Assembly (NCBI GenBank): GCA_014529385.2
Contig: CM043962.1
Location: 92,578,180 to 92,642,179 of the forward strand
Length of the DNA stretch: 64,000 nt
Origin: Adiantum capillus-veneris
Taxonomy: Eukaryota; Streptophyta; Polypodiopsida; Polypodiales; Pteridaceae
Direction: 5' to 3'
Positions 42,356-52,249 of this stretch are shown here, one piece after another. How positions within the stretch are numbered: the first letter of the stretch is position 1; each line of letters begins with the position of its first letter. The notes below the pieces were generated by a model, which saw nothing but the letters and a program-made list of their open reading frames with translations, did not search any database and was not told the DNA's origin. Position numbers and translations under genes: made by a program.

Positions 42356-43585
42356 TCATAGAACCCTTGGATATCTTCCACATGTTCTGTCCAAAAGTGC
42401 GACGTAGCCAGCATCATCAAGTAAACCTGTGCTGATCAAGCTCTTTGTAATTGCGGGAACATGTCTCACATTTTTCAGCGTGAAAGAAGAGCCATTCTGA
42501 AACTTCAATTGAACATCTCCAACACCTAAGATCTCACATGTCTGCCCATTGCCTAGCCGAACATGATCTTTAGTGGTCACATAAGAGGTAAACCACTCCT
42601 TGTTTGGAGACACATGAAGTGATGCCCCTGAGTCTATAATCCAGTCACTCAATGCATTTCCAGCAGATGTTGTAAGAAGAGCTGAGTCCATTATATTCTT
42701 CAAGAAGTAGATATCTCCTGACACTAGACTGTCATCCTCTGCAACAGTGTTTGTCACATTTATTTCTTGAATCTTCACTGGGTTGTTCTTCTCAACATGG
42801 TCTTCAGCTTTCTCTTTGCCTTTTTCTGCTTTCCATTCTCTACAGTCTCTTTTCATGTGACCCTTCTTGCCATAATGGTAGCATTCTATGTCACTCTTGC
42901 CTTTAGCACTGCGAGACTTGCTACGAGACTGATTCCTCTTTCCACCTTTGTACTTTTCTTTGGTCCTTCCCCTGACAACTAAGGCTGTTCCTTTGCATTT
43001 GTCCATTGTCTTTCTATTGGTTTCTTCAGTAAGCAGACTTCCTTCTACACCTGCTATGTTCAAACCATCTGGAGGTGCAGAATTACTCAAAGCTGTGCGA
43101 AAAGTATCCCAACTTTCCGGCAATGTGATCAACAGGAACATAGCTCTAACAGGTTCATCAAACTTGACACCTTGAGCTGACAACTGACTATAGATTGTGT
43201 TGAATTCATTCAGATGATTGGACATAGGTGTCCCTTCTTTCATCTTCAAGTCAACAAGCTTCTTAAGCCAGTATACCTGTGAAGCTGCACTCTGCTTCTC
43301 ATAAAGATCACTCAGCTTTAACCATGCTTGATAAGCCGACATCTCGTCTGCTACATTGAAGTAAACGCTTTCTGCCAAAGTCAGCATAATGGTAGAAAGT
43401 GCCAATTCATCCATTTCGCTCCATTCATCTTCGTCCATATCTTCTGGTTTTATCCCTTTGAGCTTTATAGGTTTTATCTGCTTCTTTTGTACCAAAACAT
43501 GCCAAATCTGCTTCTTCCACAATGAAAAATTGGTTCCATCCAGCTTCTTGATATTGTAAAGAGCAGTGTCCTGTGATCCAGCCAT
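42356..43585 (-). CDS. intact copia gag-protease ORF, 409 aa
   Basis: Starts MAGSQDTALYNIKKLDGTNF. Residues 1-190 form the copia gag capsid-like domain (SLWKKQIWHVLVQKK, SNHLNEFNTIYSQLS, PESWDTFRTALSN). Basic linker 205-230. Zinc knuckle 235-248 reads CYHYGKKGHMKRDC: the second Cys is Tyr, so zinc binding is probably weakened. Protease at 315-400 with WIIDSGASLHVSP (active Asp 318) and LKNVRHVPAITKSLIS. It then ends after 20 unrelated residues instead of running into integrase. The only long undamaged retroelement ORF in the window. Gag would assemble particles; the protease would process them. Confidence 0.9.
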   Translation of the reverse strand: MAGSQDTALYNIKKLDGTNFSLWKKQIWHVLVQKKQIKPIKLKGIKPEDMDEDEWSEMDELALSTIMLTLAESVYFNVADEMSAYQAWLKLSDLYEKQSAASQVYWLKKLVDLKMKEGTPMSNHLNEFNTIYSQLSAQGVKFDEPVRAMFLLITLPESWDTFRTALSNSAPPDGLNIAGVEGSLLTEETNRKTMDKCKGTALVVRGRTKEKYKGGKRNQSRSKSRSAKGKSDIECYHYGKKGHMKRDCREWKAEKGKEKAEDHVEKNNPVKIQEINVTNTVAEDDSLVSGDIYFLKNIMDSALLTTSAGNALSDWIIDSGASLHVSPNKEWFTSYVTTKDHVRLGNGQTCEILGVGDVQLKFQNGSSFTLKNVRHVPAITKSLISTGLLDDAGYVALLDRTCGRYPRVL

Positions 43586-44682
43586 AGCTACGCTTCACAG
43601 TAGTTTACTTTCCTGGGAAAAATTCGGCAGAGTTTCCCCTGTAAACTGACCTCTGAACCAATATCAACCTGTCAAATGAACCAAGAAAGCTTCAGATTCT
43701 GCAGAAATTTTGGCAGAGTCTCCTTTGTAAAATGGCTATGGTGTACTAAAAACAGACCAAAAAACAACTCAAAAAACCACTGTCTCTCTAACACTGTAAG
43801 CTGTGGGTAAACCTGTCCTGCACCTGTACTGTCTCTGACTGTCCTGTCACTGTCCTGTAGGCATATACTGCGACAATGCCTCAACGGCAGTAAAGCAAAG
43901 ATGCAATCCCAACTCTCTAACTCACAGTCAATGCATCCTAGCTGCCTATCTAAGGGTGCTCGAGGGATCGCTCCAAGACCTGTATCACCGAAAGGATCTC
44001 AACATTCGAGAATCCCCCAGCTCAATAAAACCTCACTCGACCCTCAACAAAGGCTGCAGTAAATCTGACAGTACATAGACTTCCCACAAAGTCATACATC
44101 CACAAATTTCCCACTATATGTTGTAACCGCTCCGACGGTTGTTTGCTGCGTGACTCACAGCCAGCAAACCCTCAACAGACATACATCATCTCTGACAATA
44201 CATCCCATGTGGAAGTACCTGCAATGTCAGGATGAAATCTGGAATATCAAGCAGCAAACACAGCTACCTGATGAACTAGTGGATGTCGCCTACAGTCTGT
44301 GTGTAGATGCGCCCGTGTCGTATGTGACACGCCTCCAAGAACTGTGAGCCGTCCTTCGATGTGTAGACAACCACAAATCAACACTCTGGGAATGTCGATA
44401 TCCTCAGCACCTGCAGTCGTAGGCCGAAAACCCCAAATTTGCAGAGTCGGATCTGCACCCGCTGAGACCACGTAGTCGAAAATGGCCTGCGCAGAACTTT
44501 GTCGAAGCCGAACGGTGACCGAGATGACCTCAGAATGAAATTCTGAGCACACCAAGCCCTATGGGCTATTCCACAAGATTTGGGGCCGTGTCTTTGCCTG
44601 TCGAATTTCAATCCAATCTGAGCTGGTGACTCTAGCCTCCTGCAGTGCTGCCCCGAGCCTCGATCTGAGCTCTGATACTAGT
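43586..44682 (-). other. leader of the gag-protease element
   Basis: About 1.1 kb from primer site to gag, non-coding. It contains the conserved block near 43985-44040 (ATCACCGAAAGGATCTCAAC, ATTCGAGAATCCCCCAGCTC) shared with its host element and with the 48 kb copia, and GGCAGAGTTTCCCCTGTAAA near 43626. Confidence 0.65.
44667..44681 (-). other. primer-binding site
   Basis: On the minus strand TAGTATCAGAGCTC lies just after the LTR end CTCCTTCA. iMet type with one change (TAG for TGG). Confidence 0.7.
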
Positions 44683-44874
44683 TGAAGGAGTACGAGCGGA
44701 AGTGCGACGCGAGAGAGAGTGCGAGAAGAAGAGCACGACGATATGGTGAACTCGCTCTACTGTAATGTGTAGAGCATAGTGAATTCTTATTAGGTTTTTA
44801 CAAAAGAATATGTGTACATACCTGGCGGCCCGCCCACTTACCTGGGCGACCACATTAGGCTTTATACCCCAACA
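44683..44874 (-). repeat. 5' LTR of the gag-protease element
   Basis: 192 bp; on the minus strand TGTTGGGGTATAAAGCC to GTACTCCTTCA. A GGTATAAAGC TATA-like word sits right at the start and CTAATAAGAATTC further in. Confidence 0.85.
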
Positions 44875-44879
44875 CTCAA

Positions 44880-45674
44880 GAGGTTGCGGACTGACAACGG
44901 TGGAGAGTATATGCCTCCAAGGAGTTTGACAATTTCTATGCTAAAAGGGGGATTAAAAGGCAATTTACTGCACCATGCACACCAGCTCAGAATGGAGTTG
45001 CTGAGCGCATGAATCGTACAATTCAGGAAAGAGTCACAGCCATGCTTTCTAGGGCAAATCTCACACAAGGCTTTTGGGCAGAAGCCGTCTTGATCGCAGT
45101 GCACGTTATAAATTGTTCACCTAGTATGCTATTGAATTATGAGATTCCAGAAGAATTATGGTCTAAACATAAGCCCCACTATGACCATCTACGTGTTTTT
45201 GGTTGTGAAGCTTATGCTCACGTGCCTGAACAACTTCGCCAAAAGTTAGAGCCAAAGTCACACAAATGTATTTTGAATGGATATGGTGCAGATGGAGAGA
45301 TGGGATATCGTCTTTGGCACCCAGAATCTCATCGAGTCATCCGTAGTTCAGATGTGATCTTCAATGAGTCAAAGATGCATAAACAACCTATCAAGGAAAT
45401 AGAGATTCGGAGAGTCACTTTTGAGGATGTTGCCTCAGAGACAGTGAAATCAACTCAGCCAGCTAGTGATGTACCTTCCACTAGCAATGCTCCAGAGGGA
45501 GCGGATAGCAATGGTCAAGGAGTGAGACGGTCTACTAGAGTCTCTCGTCAACCTGCGTGTTTCGAGCCAGGTCTTGATTACATCATGTTGACCGATTGCG
45601 GTGAGCCAAGATGCTACCAAGAAGCCATGATGGCGGATGATGTGGTTAAGTGGGAGCAGGCTACGCAATCTTGA
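44880..45674 (+). pseudogene. copia integrase C-terminal half
   Basis: Resumes LKRLRTDNGGEY (second catalytic Asp), a frameshift, AERMNRTIQERVTAML (third catalytic region), LTQGFWAEAVLIAVHVINCS, LRVFGCEAYAHVPEQLRQKL, HPESHRVIRSSDVIFNESK and the hydrophilic linker to SRQPACFEPGLDY. The 45009-45674 frame is open for 221 codons. Confidence 0.85.
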
Positions 45675-46480
45675 GTATAACTCGATTCTGGCTGATGACA
45701 CTTGGGACTTGGTAGAACTGCCAAATGATGTGAAAGCTTTACCTTGCAAATGGGTTTACACGAAGAAATTTACCTCAGGTGATCCAAATCCAAAGTACAA
45801 GGCTAGACTTGTAGCCAAAGGGTTCAAACAGCAAAAGGGAGTCGATTTTGATGAAATCTTCTCGCCTGTGGTCAAGATGACAATGCTTAGAACCGTACTT
45901 GGTCTTGTATTGAGGACATGGAACTTGTCTAAATGGATGTGAAGACAACATTTTTTCACGGGGATCTCAATGAGGATGTTTACATGCAGCAGCCTGAAGG
46001 GTTTGTTCAGGAGAACGCATCTCATGAGGAGCTAGTATGTAAGCTCAAAAAGGCACTCTATGGCTTAAAGCAGGGTTCAAGGCAGTGGTATCATAAATTT
46101 GATGCATGTATGAGGTCTCAAGGATATAAAGGGAGTGAAGAGGATCACTGCTTGTACACAAGAAAGCTAGATGATGGCTCGATGATCATTCTAGTTTTGT
46201 ATGTTGATGACATGCTTATAGCTGGGAAATCCATTGCGGAAATTGCCAACTTGAAGAAAACACTTAGAAATAATTTTGCAATGAAAGAATTGGGGGATGC
46301 TACACACTTTCTTGGCATACGAATCAAAAGAGATCGCAAACGTTGTATTCTTGAGTTATCTCAGGAAACATACATTGAGAAAGTTTTGCAGCATTTCAAT
46401 ATGCAGGGGGGGAAAGCATTGAGTACCCCAATGAAAGCATTCTTGAAACTCAGTAAGGAAGATACCCAAATCTGATGCTG
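45637..46480 (+). pseudogene. copia reverse transcriptase
   Basis: Text: DDTWDLVELPNDVKALPCKW, KARLVAKGFKQQKGVDFDEI, FSPVVKMTMLRTVLGL; a frameshift near 45930; then MDVKTTFFHGDLNEDVYMQQ, KKALYGLKQGSRQWYHKFDA, and the catalytic ILVLYVDDMLIAGKS (about 46188-46232), FLGIRIKRDRKRCILELSQ and LSTPMKAFLKLS. Active-site residues are intact; one frameshift and a stop at 46475 inactivate it. Confidence 0.9.
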
Positions 46481-47155
46481 AGCAAACTAAAATGGCTAAG
46501 GTACCATATTCTTCTACAGTGGGCAGTCTCATGTATGCTATGGTGGCCACAAGACAAGACATTGCTTTTGCAGTGGGAGTGGTGAGCTGATATATGGCAA
46601 ATCCTGGCAGCAAGCATTGGGAAGCAGTGAAGCACATTCTTAGGTACCTCAAAGGTACGGTCGACAAGTGTTTATGCTTTGGGAATAGTGATGCATCCAT
46701 CATGGGTTATGCGGATGCAGACTATGCGGGTTGTGTCAATAATATAAGATCGACATCTGGCTATGTCTTTCATATTTGCTGGAGTAGCAGTATCTTGGAG
46801 GTCATGTCTTCAAGATTGTACGTCGTCTTCCACTATGGAAGCAGAGTACGTTGCATTGTCGGATGCAAGTAAAGAGGCTCTATGGTTATCTCGCTTGGTC
46901 AGAAATCTTGGCATTGATGAGACTCCAGTGATATATTGTGATAGTCAAAGTGCTCTTGCATTGGCAAGGAATCCCGTATTTCACTCCAAATCAAAACACA
47001 TTGAAGTCAGGTATCATCTCGTGAGAGATTTCCTGGCCAAAAAGCTCATTGATTTGGTCAAGGTACACATTGACGATAACCCAACAGATGCTTTGACGAA
47101 AGGCTTAGCTTTGGAGTGGTTTACACATTGCAGTGAGTTGATGGGTATAGGTTGA
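46481..47155 (+). pseudogene. copia RNase H
   Basis: After a frameshift: VPYSSTVGSLMYAMVATRQD-like text, MANPGSKHWEAVKHILRYLK (46594), FGNSDASIMGYADADYAGCV, a further shift near 46770, TSSSTMEAEYVALSDASKEA, VIYCDSQSALALARNPVFHS, HIEVRYHLVRDFLAKK and NPTDALTKGLALEWFTHCSE, stop at 47155. D-E-D catalytic residues are visible. Confidence 0.88.
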
Positions 47156-47212
47156 AGCCACTAGATTGCTTCATGGTTGTACATACCAAGTCACTTGGGC
47201 TGCGTTGGCCTT

Positions 47213-47223
47213 CAAGTGGGAGT
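47213..47223 (+). other. polypurine tract
   Basis: AAGTGGGAGTT directly before the LTR start TGTTGGG. Confidence 0.75.
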
Positions 47224-47365
47224 TTGTTGGGATCTAGGCCAACTGGCCGGACATCCCACTTACTACTAACCCATCTACTAACATAACCATTATACTCTTA
47301 TTCGTTAATACAACAGAATAAGGAGCTGCAACAATAGGATAACGTTGCTGTGCGCTCCACCCAAA

Positions 47366-47450
<85 letters not shown>

Positions 47451-47492
47451 CTCTCACACTTGCACTCGCCCACGCTTCCCTTGGCATTTTCA
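47224..47492 (+). repeat. 3' LTR of the nested copia, with expanded CT run
   Basis: 269 bp, TGTTGGGATCT to GGCATTTTCA. It exceeds the 5' LTR by 66 bp, nearly all due to a (CT)n run of about 68 bp followed by a short (TG)n at 47371-47450. Confidence 0.9.
47371..47450. repeat. (TC)n(TG)n microsatellite in LTR
   Basis: Uninterrupted TC run then TGTGTGTGTG. The 5' LTR has only a short CT run at the same place, so the expansion happened after insertion or in one LTR only. Confidence 0.9.
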
Positions 47493-47497
47493 AAGAT

Positions 47498-47690
47498 ATA
47501 CTCACCTCCATTGTCACTGCGCAAAGCTTTAAGCTTTCTACCCCGTTGGTTCTCTACCAATGCTAAGAACTTTTGAAAGACACTAAAAAATTTGTGTTTC
47601 TGCTTCAAGAGATAACCCCACACCTTTCTAGTAGAGATAGACCCACACCTTTCAAACCAAAATGTAGTACAATCACTGTGTAAGAACAAC
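47498..47690 (-). pseudogene. copia integrase core fragment (upstream half of the split element)
   Basis: Minus-strand text FERCGSISTRKVWGYLLKQK, FFSVFQKFLALVENQRGRKL, KALRSDNGGEYI ends at 47498, and continues across the nested element at 39009 with SSKFKDFYSKRG. Gag, protease and the zinc finger that should precede it are deleted; leader sequence follows directly. Confidence 0.85.
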
Positions 47691-48464
47691 TAGAAGTCCC
47701 AAGAACACATAAAATTGACTCACAAGAAAAATCCGACAGAGTCTCCTTTGTATGAGGAGTCAAAACTCAACCCAAAAACACATCAACTGCTTAAACAAGA
47801 AGCATTGGGCATATTTTGCACAAACCCACTATTGTGTGACCGCCAACTCAGTGTCAAAAGCACAAAAAATCGTCCAAATACATGTCCTATGGCGAGGGTA
47901 CCATAAAGGGGAACTCCAGCTACTTGTATCACCGAAGGTATCTCAACATTCGAGAATACCCCAGCTCAAAGAAACCTCATGCTATCGACCCTCCAAAGGC
48001 TAATACAGACACAATATGACTAGCCATAGTCTCAGAAAGGACTCTTCCGGATCGAATTTCATAAATAGTCGAGAAAACTGCCAAAATAGCCAAAAAATGG
48101 CTCCACACGTAGTACAATGGGCAGTGTCCACAACTCAACGTGCACTCAAACATGCGCCAAGAACTGATGCATGCTGTAAAAGTGATCTCTGCGGGGATAT
48201 TTGCTCTCAAAAGAGCTCAAATAGAACCATGGTGTGCTAAAGTAAACATGCATCTGTAAACGCATCTGTTCGTAGAGAAACTGTTATCAAAATGACTACC
48301 AAAATTGCTTGAAAGATGTTGTGGCTGTAAGTGTTTGGTGACCTGAATAATCTATGTGTGAATGGGCTGAAATCGGTGTCAGAAATCGATGTGCCACTGC
48401 AGAGCGGCAAGTCGCCGATGTCGATGTTGATGCCCCTCTTGCCGATGGCGATGGTGAATTACCG
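47691..48464 (-). other. copia leader
   Basis: Contains the conserved blocks GACAGAGTCTCCTTTGTA (47737) and ATCACCGAAGGTATCTCAAC (47927), plus a segment (48010-48200) shared with 29120-29400. Non-coding. Confidence 0.6.
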
Positions 48465-49216
48465 ATGTCAAAGATGATGCCGGGTGTGCACACACTGTAA
48501 TGCAAATGGCCTATGAACTTTGAGAATAGAGAAATTAAGAGAATTAGAATAAGCATTTTTGTGAGATCACTTTGAGAACATAGAGGGTGAACTTAATTGA
48601 TGGTAGCAACACAAACATAGTACTTAATTAACTTGGCATGTACAATACTTTTGCAAGAGAGAGAATACTAGAGAACATGACAATAGTTGAGGACCAGATT
48701 TACTTGGAGCCGGTCCCTCCTCTAAAAGGCGTTTGTATTATAGATTCTCCCATCAAGAGAGACTTGGTACCATATAATCTTTGTGTTCCTTGTGACCTAT
48801 GTGATGAATGAAAATGGAAAGCTTCATGCATCACAAGTATAACATAAACTTTGCAAAAAGCATTAACTATCCCAAGCCTCAGTCCCAAGGCCTCAAACAC
48901 CTGGAAGGTGAAGAGAGCTAGCGGGGAATGAGGGTAGGGAAGAAGAAGAAGAATCATCCATAGAAGAAAGAAATAGTTCCTCACTTATCATCGCTCTTCT
49001 TGCTTAGCATAGCATAACAACATAGTAATGAAGATGAAGAAGATGGCAAGCTTAAGCATTGAAACATGGCTCTTGGTTGGATTTGCATTCCATAGCTGAG
49101 AGTGTTGGTGTAGGCTCTCCACTTCTCAACAAGATTGGAGAAGTAGATGGAGCTCTTGCACTTTGCACTTCACACGATGAGTGTGTGTGTGTGTTACCCC
49201 TCTCTAGCTTGGTCCA

Positions 49217-49281
<65 letters not shown>

Positions 49282-49320
49282 TTATTTAACTATATCATTT
49301 AAACATGTGTCCTCTTTTTT
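48465..49320 (-). repeat. probable 5' LTR of the split copia
   Basis: Diverged relative of 35879-36656 in the same orientation: shared TGTCAAAGA at one edge, ACTTGGAGCCGGTCC versus GCTTGGAGCCAATAC, and GGATTTGCATTCCATAGC versus GGATTTGCATCCATAGCC. A CT run lies near the far end. Outer boundary not certain. Confidence 0.5.
49218..49278. repeat. (TC)n microsatellite
   Basis: Pure TC run of about 60 bp. Confidence 0.9.
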
Positions 49321-49447
49321 CTCTTTGAGAGAAAGAATTTAATTATTTATTTTTATGCATCTAAATTCTCATTGAACCCCTTTAGAGCCTATCCAATAGG
49401 ATTCAAGCACATCATGAGGGCCACATGGGGAGGATTTTGACATGTGT

Positions 49448-49660
49448 CTTTTATGCTTCTTAAGTCATTTAGTTTGAATTGAACACTTCCGGAACCTAGT
49501 CATTTAAGCGTGGAAACCTTTTACGCTTCTTAAGTCATTTGGTCTGAATTGAACACTTTCAGCACCTAGTCATTTAAGCATGGAAACCGTTAATGCCTAT
49601 TGAGAGTATATGTTTGAATTGAACACTTCAAGAACCTTAGTCATTTAAACATGAGAAGCA
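49448..49660. repeat. ~70 bp tandem repeat, about three copies
   Basis: The unit CTTTTA(T/C)GCTTCTTAAGTCATTT..TGAATTGAACACTT..CCTAGTCATTTAAGC.TGGAAACC repeats with a 70 bp period from 49448 and 49518, and a third more diverged copy follows from about 49588. Non-coding. Confidence 0.75.
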
Positions 49661-49812
49661 CCTCAAGCTTGGAAAGGTTTCCACAAACACTTTAAGAACT
49701 TTAGTTAGCAAGCTGACAAGCACCTCATGCTTGGGTTGGATTCCCACCTGAAGGTCAGCCCTAGCTTGCCTAAGGTCAAAGGAATTTTTAACACCAACTA
49801 TTGGAGCTCTTT

Positions 49813-50068
49813 AATGAAGCTAACCCTAAGGTCTTTTAAGATCCATTCGATGCACGTTGCTCTTTGATAGAATACCTCCTTTTGGACCCCTATTGAGATG
49901 TAACCATCTCTCCTCTTGGTCGCTTGATGAGGTAAATCTAAAATGAAGCTAACCCTAATGTCTTTTAAGCTCCTTAGATGCACGCTACTCTTTGATAGAA
50001 TACCTCCTTTTGGACCCCTATTGAGATGTAACCATCTCTCCTTTTGGTCCCTTGTGAGGTAGGTCTAC
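49813..50068. repeat. 129 bp tandem duplication
   Basis: Units 49813-49941 and 49942-50068 are nearly identical (AATGAAGCTAACCCTAA... to ...GAGGTA(A/G)(A/G)TCTA). Non-coding, in the probable 3' flank of the minus-strand Ty3 element. Confidence 0.85.
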
Positions 50069-50489
50069 AAGCACATATCTATATCCTAACTCTTGTTCCC
50101 CTTTTATATCCCTATATTAAATGATCAATTTAATACAAGGAAATCATTTGGGTTGGTTAGATATTAGATTTTGTGACATTACCTCTCTCTTGAAATCATA
50201 GTCATTCTTGACTATGAGGTAGAGAAGATAATGCCTAATCATTAGTCCATGTTTCTTAGCAGGTAGAGTATCCATTTTTACCCTACGACATCATTCCAAA
50301 ATGGATGACTTATCCATTTGGTGCTCGGGAGACTTAACTGCCGCAAGCATGTCTCATCTTTTGTCCATATCATACGTCCAAAGTAGATTTAAAATGCATT
50401 TTCATTTGGTTAGTATAGTGTAGCATTGTAAGCATTGACAAGGTTCATATTATCCTTAAGCTAGGTTCCTTGCATCCCTCTAGCATCTT

Positions 50490-51714
50490 TAAAAGGACAA
50501 TCCTTAAACTAAACAAGATATCATTGGATAATATTACCGTTTCTTAGTACCTTGTCTTTGTGTCGAAGAATCGATTCGGGCTGCAACACCTCTTCTTGAT
50601 CTTTGATCTCTGGTGGGTCCTCAATTATTAGTTCGTTTTGTGGCTCTCCTTTGTAAGGCTTGAGTAGGCTCACATGGTTAGCATTGTGAATGAGCCAATG
50701 GTTGGGCAACTTTAACTAATAATCCATCTCATTGTTTGACTTAAGAATAAAATTAAAAAAGAACCATACTATTTTTTTCCTAGTTTAGCATAATACTCTT
50801 GGTGGCACGTAGGATTCTTGCCCGTAGTATGCTTTAGATGAGCCTTGAAAAACTTTATCAAGACCCAATCATTTTCCTTAAAGGCTAAGGCTCTTCTGTG
50901 CTTCTTAGCAGCAACCCTTTTTGCCTTTGCTATGAGATGGATATAACCTTTTTAATCTTTGGAAAAGATTATTGTAATTCTCGGCTATATTCATCAACAA
51001 TGAAGAAGTAAGAGACTTTTGGATCTTTGCTATTTGTCCTTGAAAGGTACTTTCCCCATAGAAGTATGTACAATGTCATTGTACGTATACTCTATAAGAG
51101 GTAGGTACTTCTCTCATTGAGAACGTTGATCTACTTCCATGACATAGGCTTTTAGTAGATTCAAGAATCTTTAGATTAGCTATTTCACTTTGGTCATTCG
51201 TATGTGGCTGATAGGCCAAAAGAGAAATTTAATCTACTTCCTAGATTCTCAAAGAGACCCTTCTAAAAATTACTGGTCATTCTAGGACCTTTGTCCGACA
51301 CTTTGGATGTTGGCAAGCCATGATACTTGAAAATTTGAGATCTAAAGAGGGTTGCCTTTTTTATGTGCCTTAATAGTCTTTTTGATAGGCATAGAGTGTG
51401 TTTTCTTGCTAAGCCTGTCGACTGAAACAATCCAAGTTGCTTCCCTCAATCAAATTTCAATTTTGGGTATACCACGCATTTTGAAACATACTCATGTATG
51501 TTTACTTTCATGGTAGACCAATAGAAATACATTTCTACTCCTCAAAGAATAGATTATGGAATCCCTCTTTGCACCGCACAAGGAGAAGCATGTGATTCAT
51601 ACATGACTTTCGGATTGTATGGGTGAGTAACACATAGCCTATTGTCGTTTGGAAGATAACCGTCCTCAAGGTGAATGGTTCTTTTTTCTTCCCTAATGCA
51701 AAGGTTGTAATTAC
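50490..51714 (-). pseudogene. Ty3 integrase remnant
   Basis: Strongly decayed text: LCVTHPYNPKVMYESHASPC, YVSKCVVYPKLKFD (zinc finger), later SLPTSKVSDKGPRMTSNF-like (second catalytic area), EKYLPLIEYTYNDIVHTSMG, KAKRVAAKKHRRALAFKEND, WVLIKFFKAHLKH and finally NHWLIHNANHVSLLKPYKGE (50700-50640) with an acidic tail. More than ten stops. No clear chromodomain remains. Confidence 0.7.
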
Positions 51715-51954
51715 CTACTTAAAGTCTCGGTCATTAGCATACTTAGCTATCATAAAAGATAGATCATTAAGAGATGCTATAGACACTACATTTACCCTTG
51801 GCCATCGTAAAATTGCATCGACCACTTCATTGTGCTTGCCAGCAATGTGAGCAATATGAAATTTAAATTGCGAAAGAAAAATTGTCCACCTCATTTGTTT
51901 ATCGGAGAGCTTGGTTTGCATCATGAAGTTCTTTGCATCATGAAGTTCTTGAGG
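51715..51954 (-). pseudogene. Ty3 RNase H C-terminal part
   Basis: Reads MMQTKLSDKQMRWTIFLSQF, KFHIAHIAGKHNEVVDAILR, WPRVNVVSIASLNDLSFMI: the C-terminal RNase H signature 'HIAGKxNxVADALSR' with DAL altered to DAI. It continues the RNase H cut at 60321. Confidence 0.85.
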
Positions 51955-51959
51955 CTTTG

Positions 51960-52214
51960 TGTGCGCGTATGTCGCACGTGTCAATGCAAGGAACCGATAC
52001 ACTATGTGCGACCCACAAATGGCTCCAAGCACACAACAAGCCTAAACTAGTAAGCTCAAAGATGGCGATGGTGTGTCACTCACCGCTCTACGCTTGCTGT
52101 CGTGGAGGATTCCTCACCGCAAAGAAGAGGGAGATGCCGCTACGCCGCGCTCAACCGTCTCGCCGCCGTCGTGCCACCGCAATGCTCGATTGCACTCTCT
52201 CTCTCTCTCTCACG

Positions 52215-52249
<35 letters not shown>

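Larger units (their letters stand above)
42067..44874 (-). mobile_element. 2.8 kb copia gag-protease element (non-autonomous) nested in copia integrase
   Basis: Perfect 5 bp target duplication CTCAA at 42062-42066 and 44875-44879. LTRs at 42067-about 42270 and 44683-44874, minus orientation. Between them is a leader of about 1.1 kb and a single intact ORF encoding gag plus protease. Integrase, RT and RNase H are absent, and there is no room for them. This is the plan of a TR-GAG-type element that needs enzymes from a relative such as its host element, whose gag and leader are clearly related. Confidence 0.9.
39010..47497 (+). mobile_element. plus-strand copia element nested in copia integrase
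   Basis: LTRs at 39015-39217 and 47224-47492; target duplication GAGAT (39010-39014) and AAGAT (47493-47497), 4 of 5 identical. Primer site at 39220, polypurine tract before 47224. The interior carries gag, protease, integrase, RT and RNase H in copia order and is about 5.7 kb once the nested element at 42067-44874 is discounted. Frameshifts in gag, protease, RT and RNase H make it inactive, but it is the best preserved pol in the window. Confidence 0.9.
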
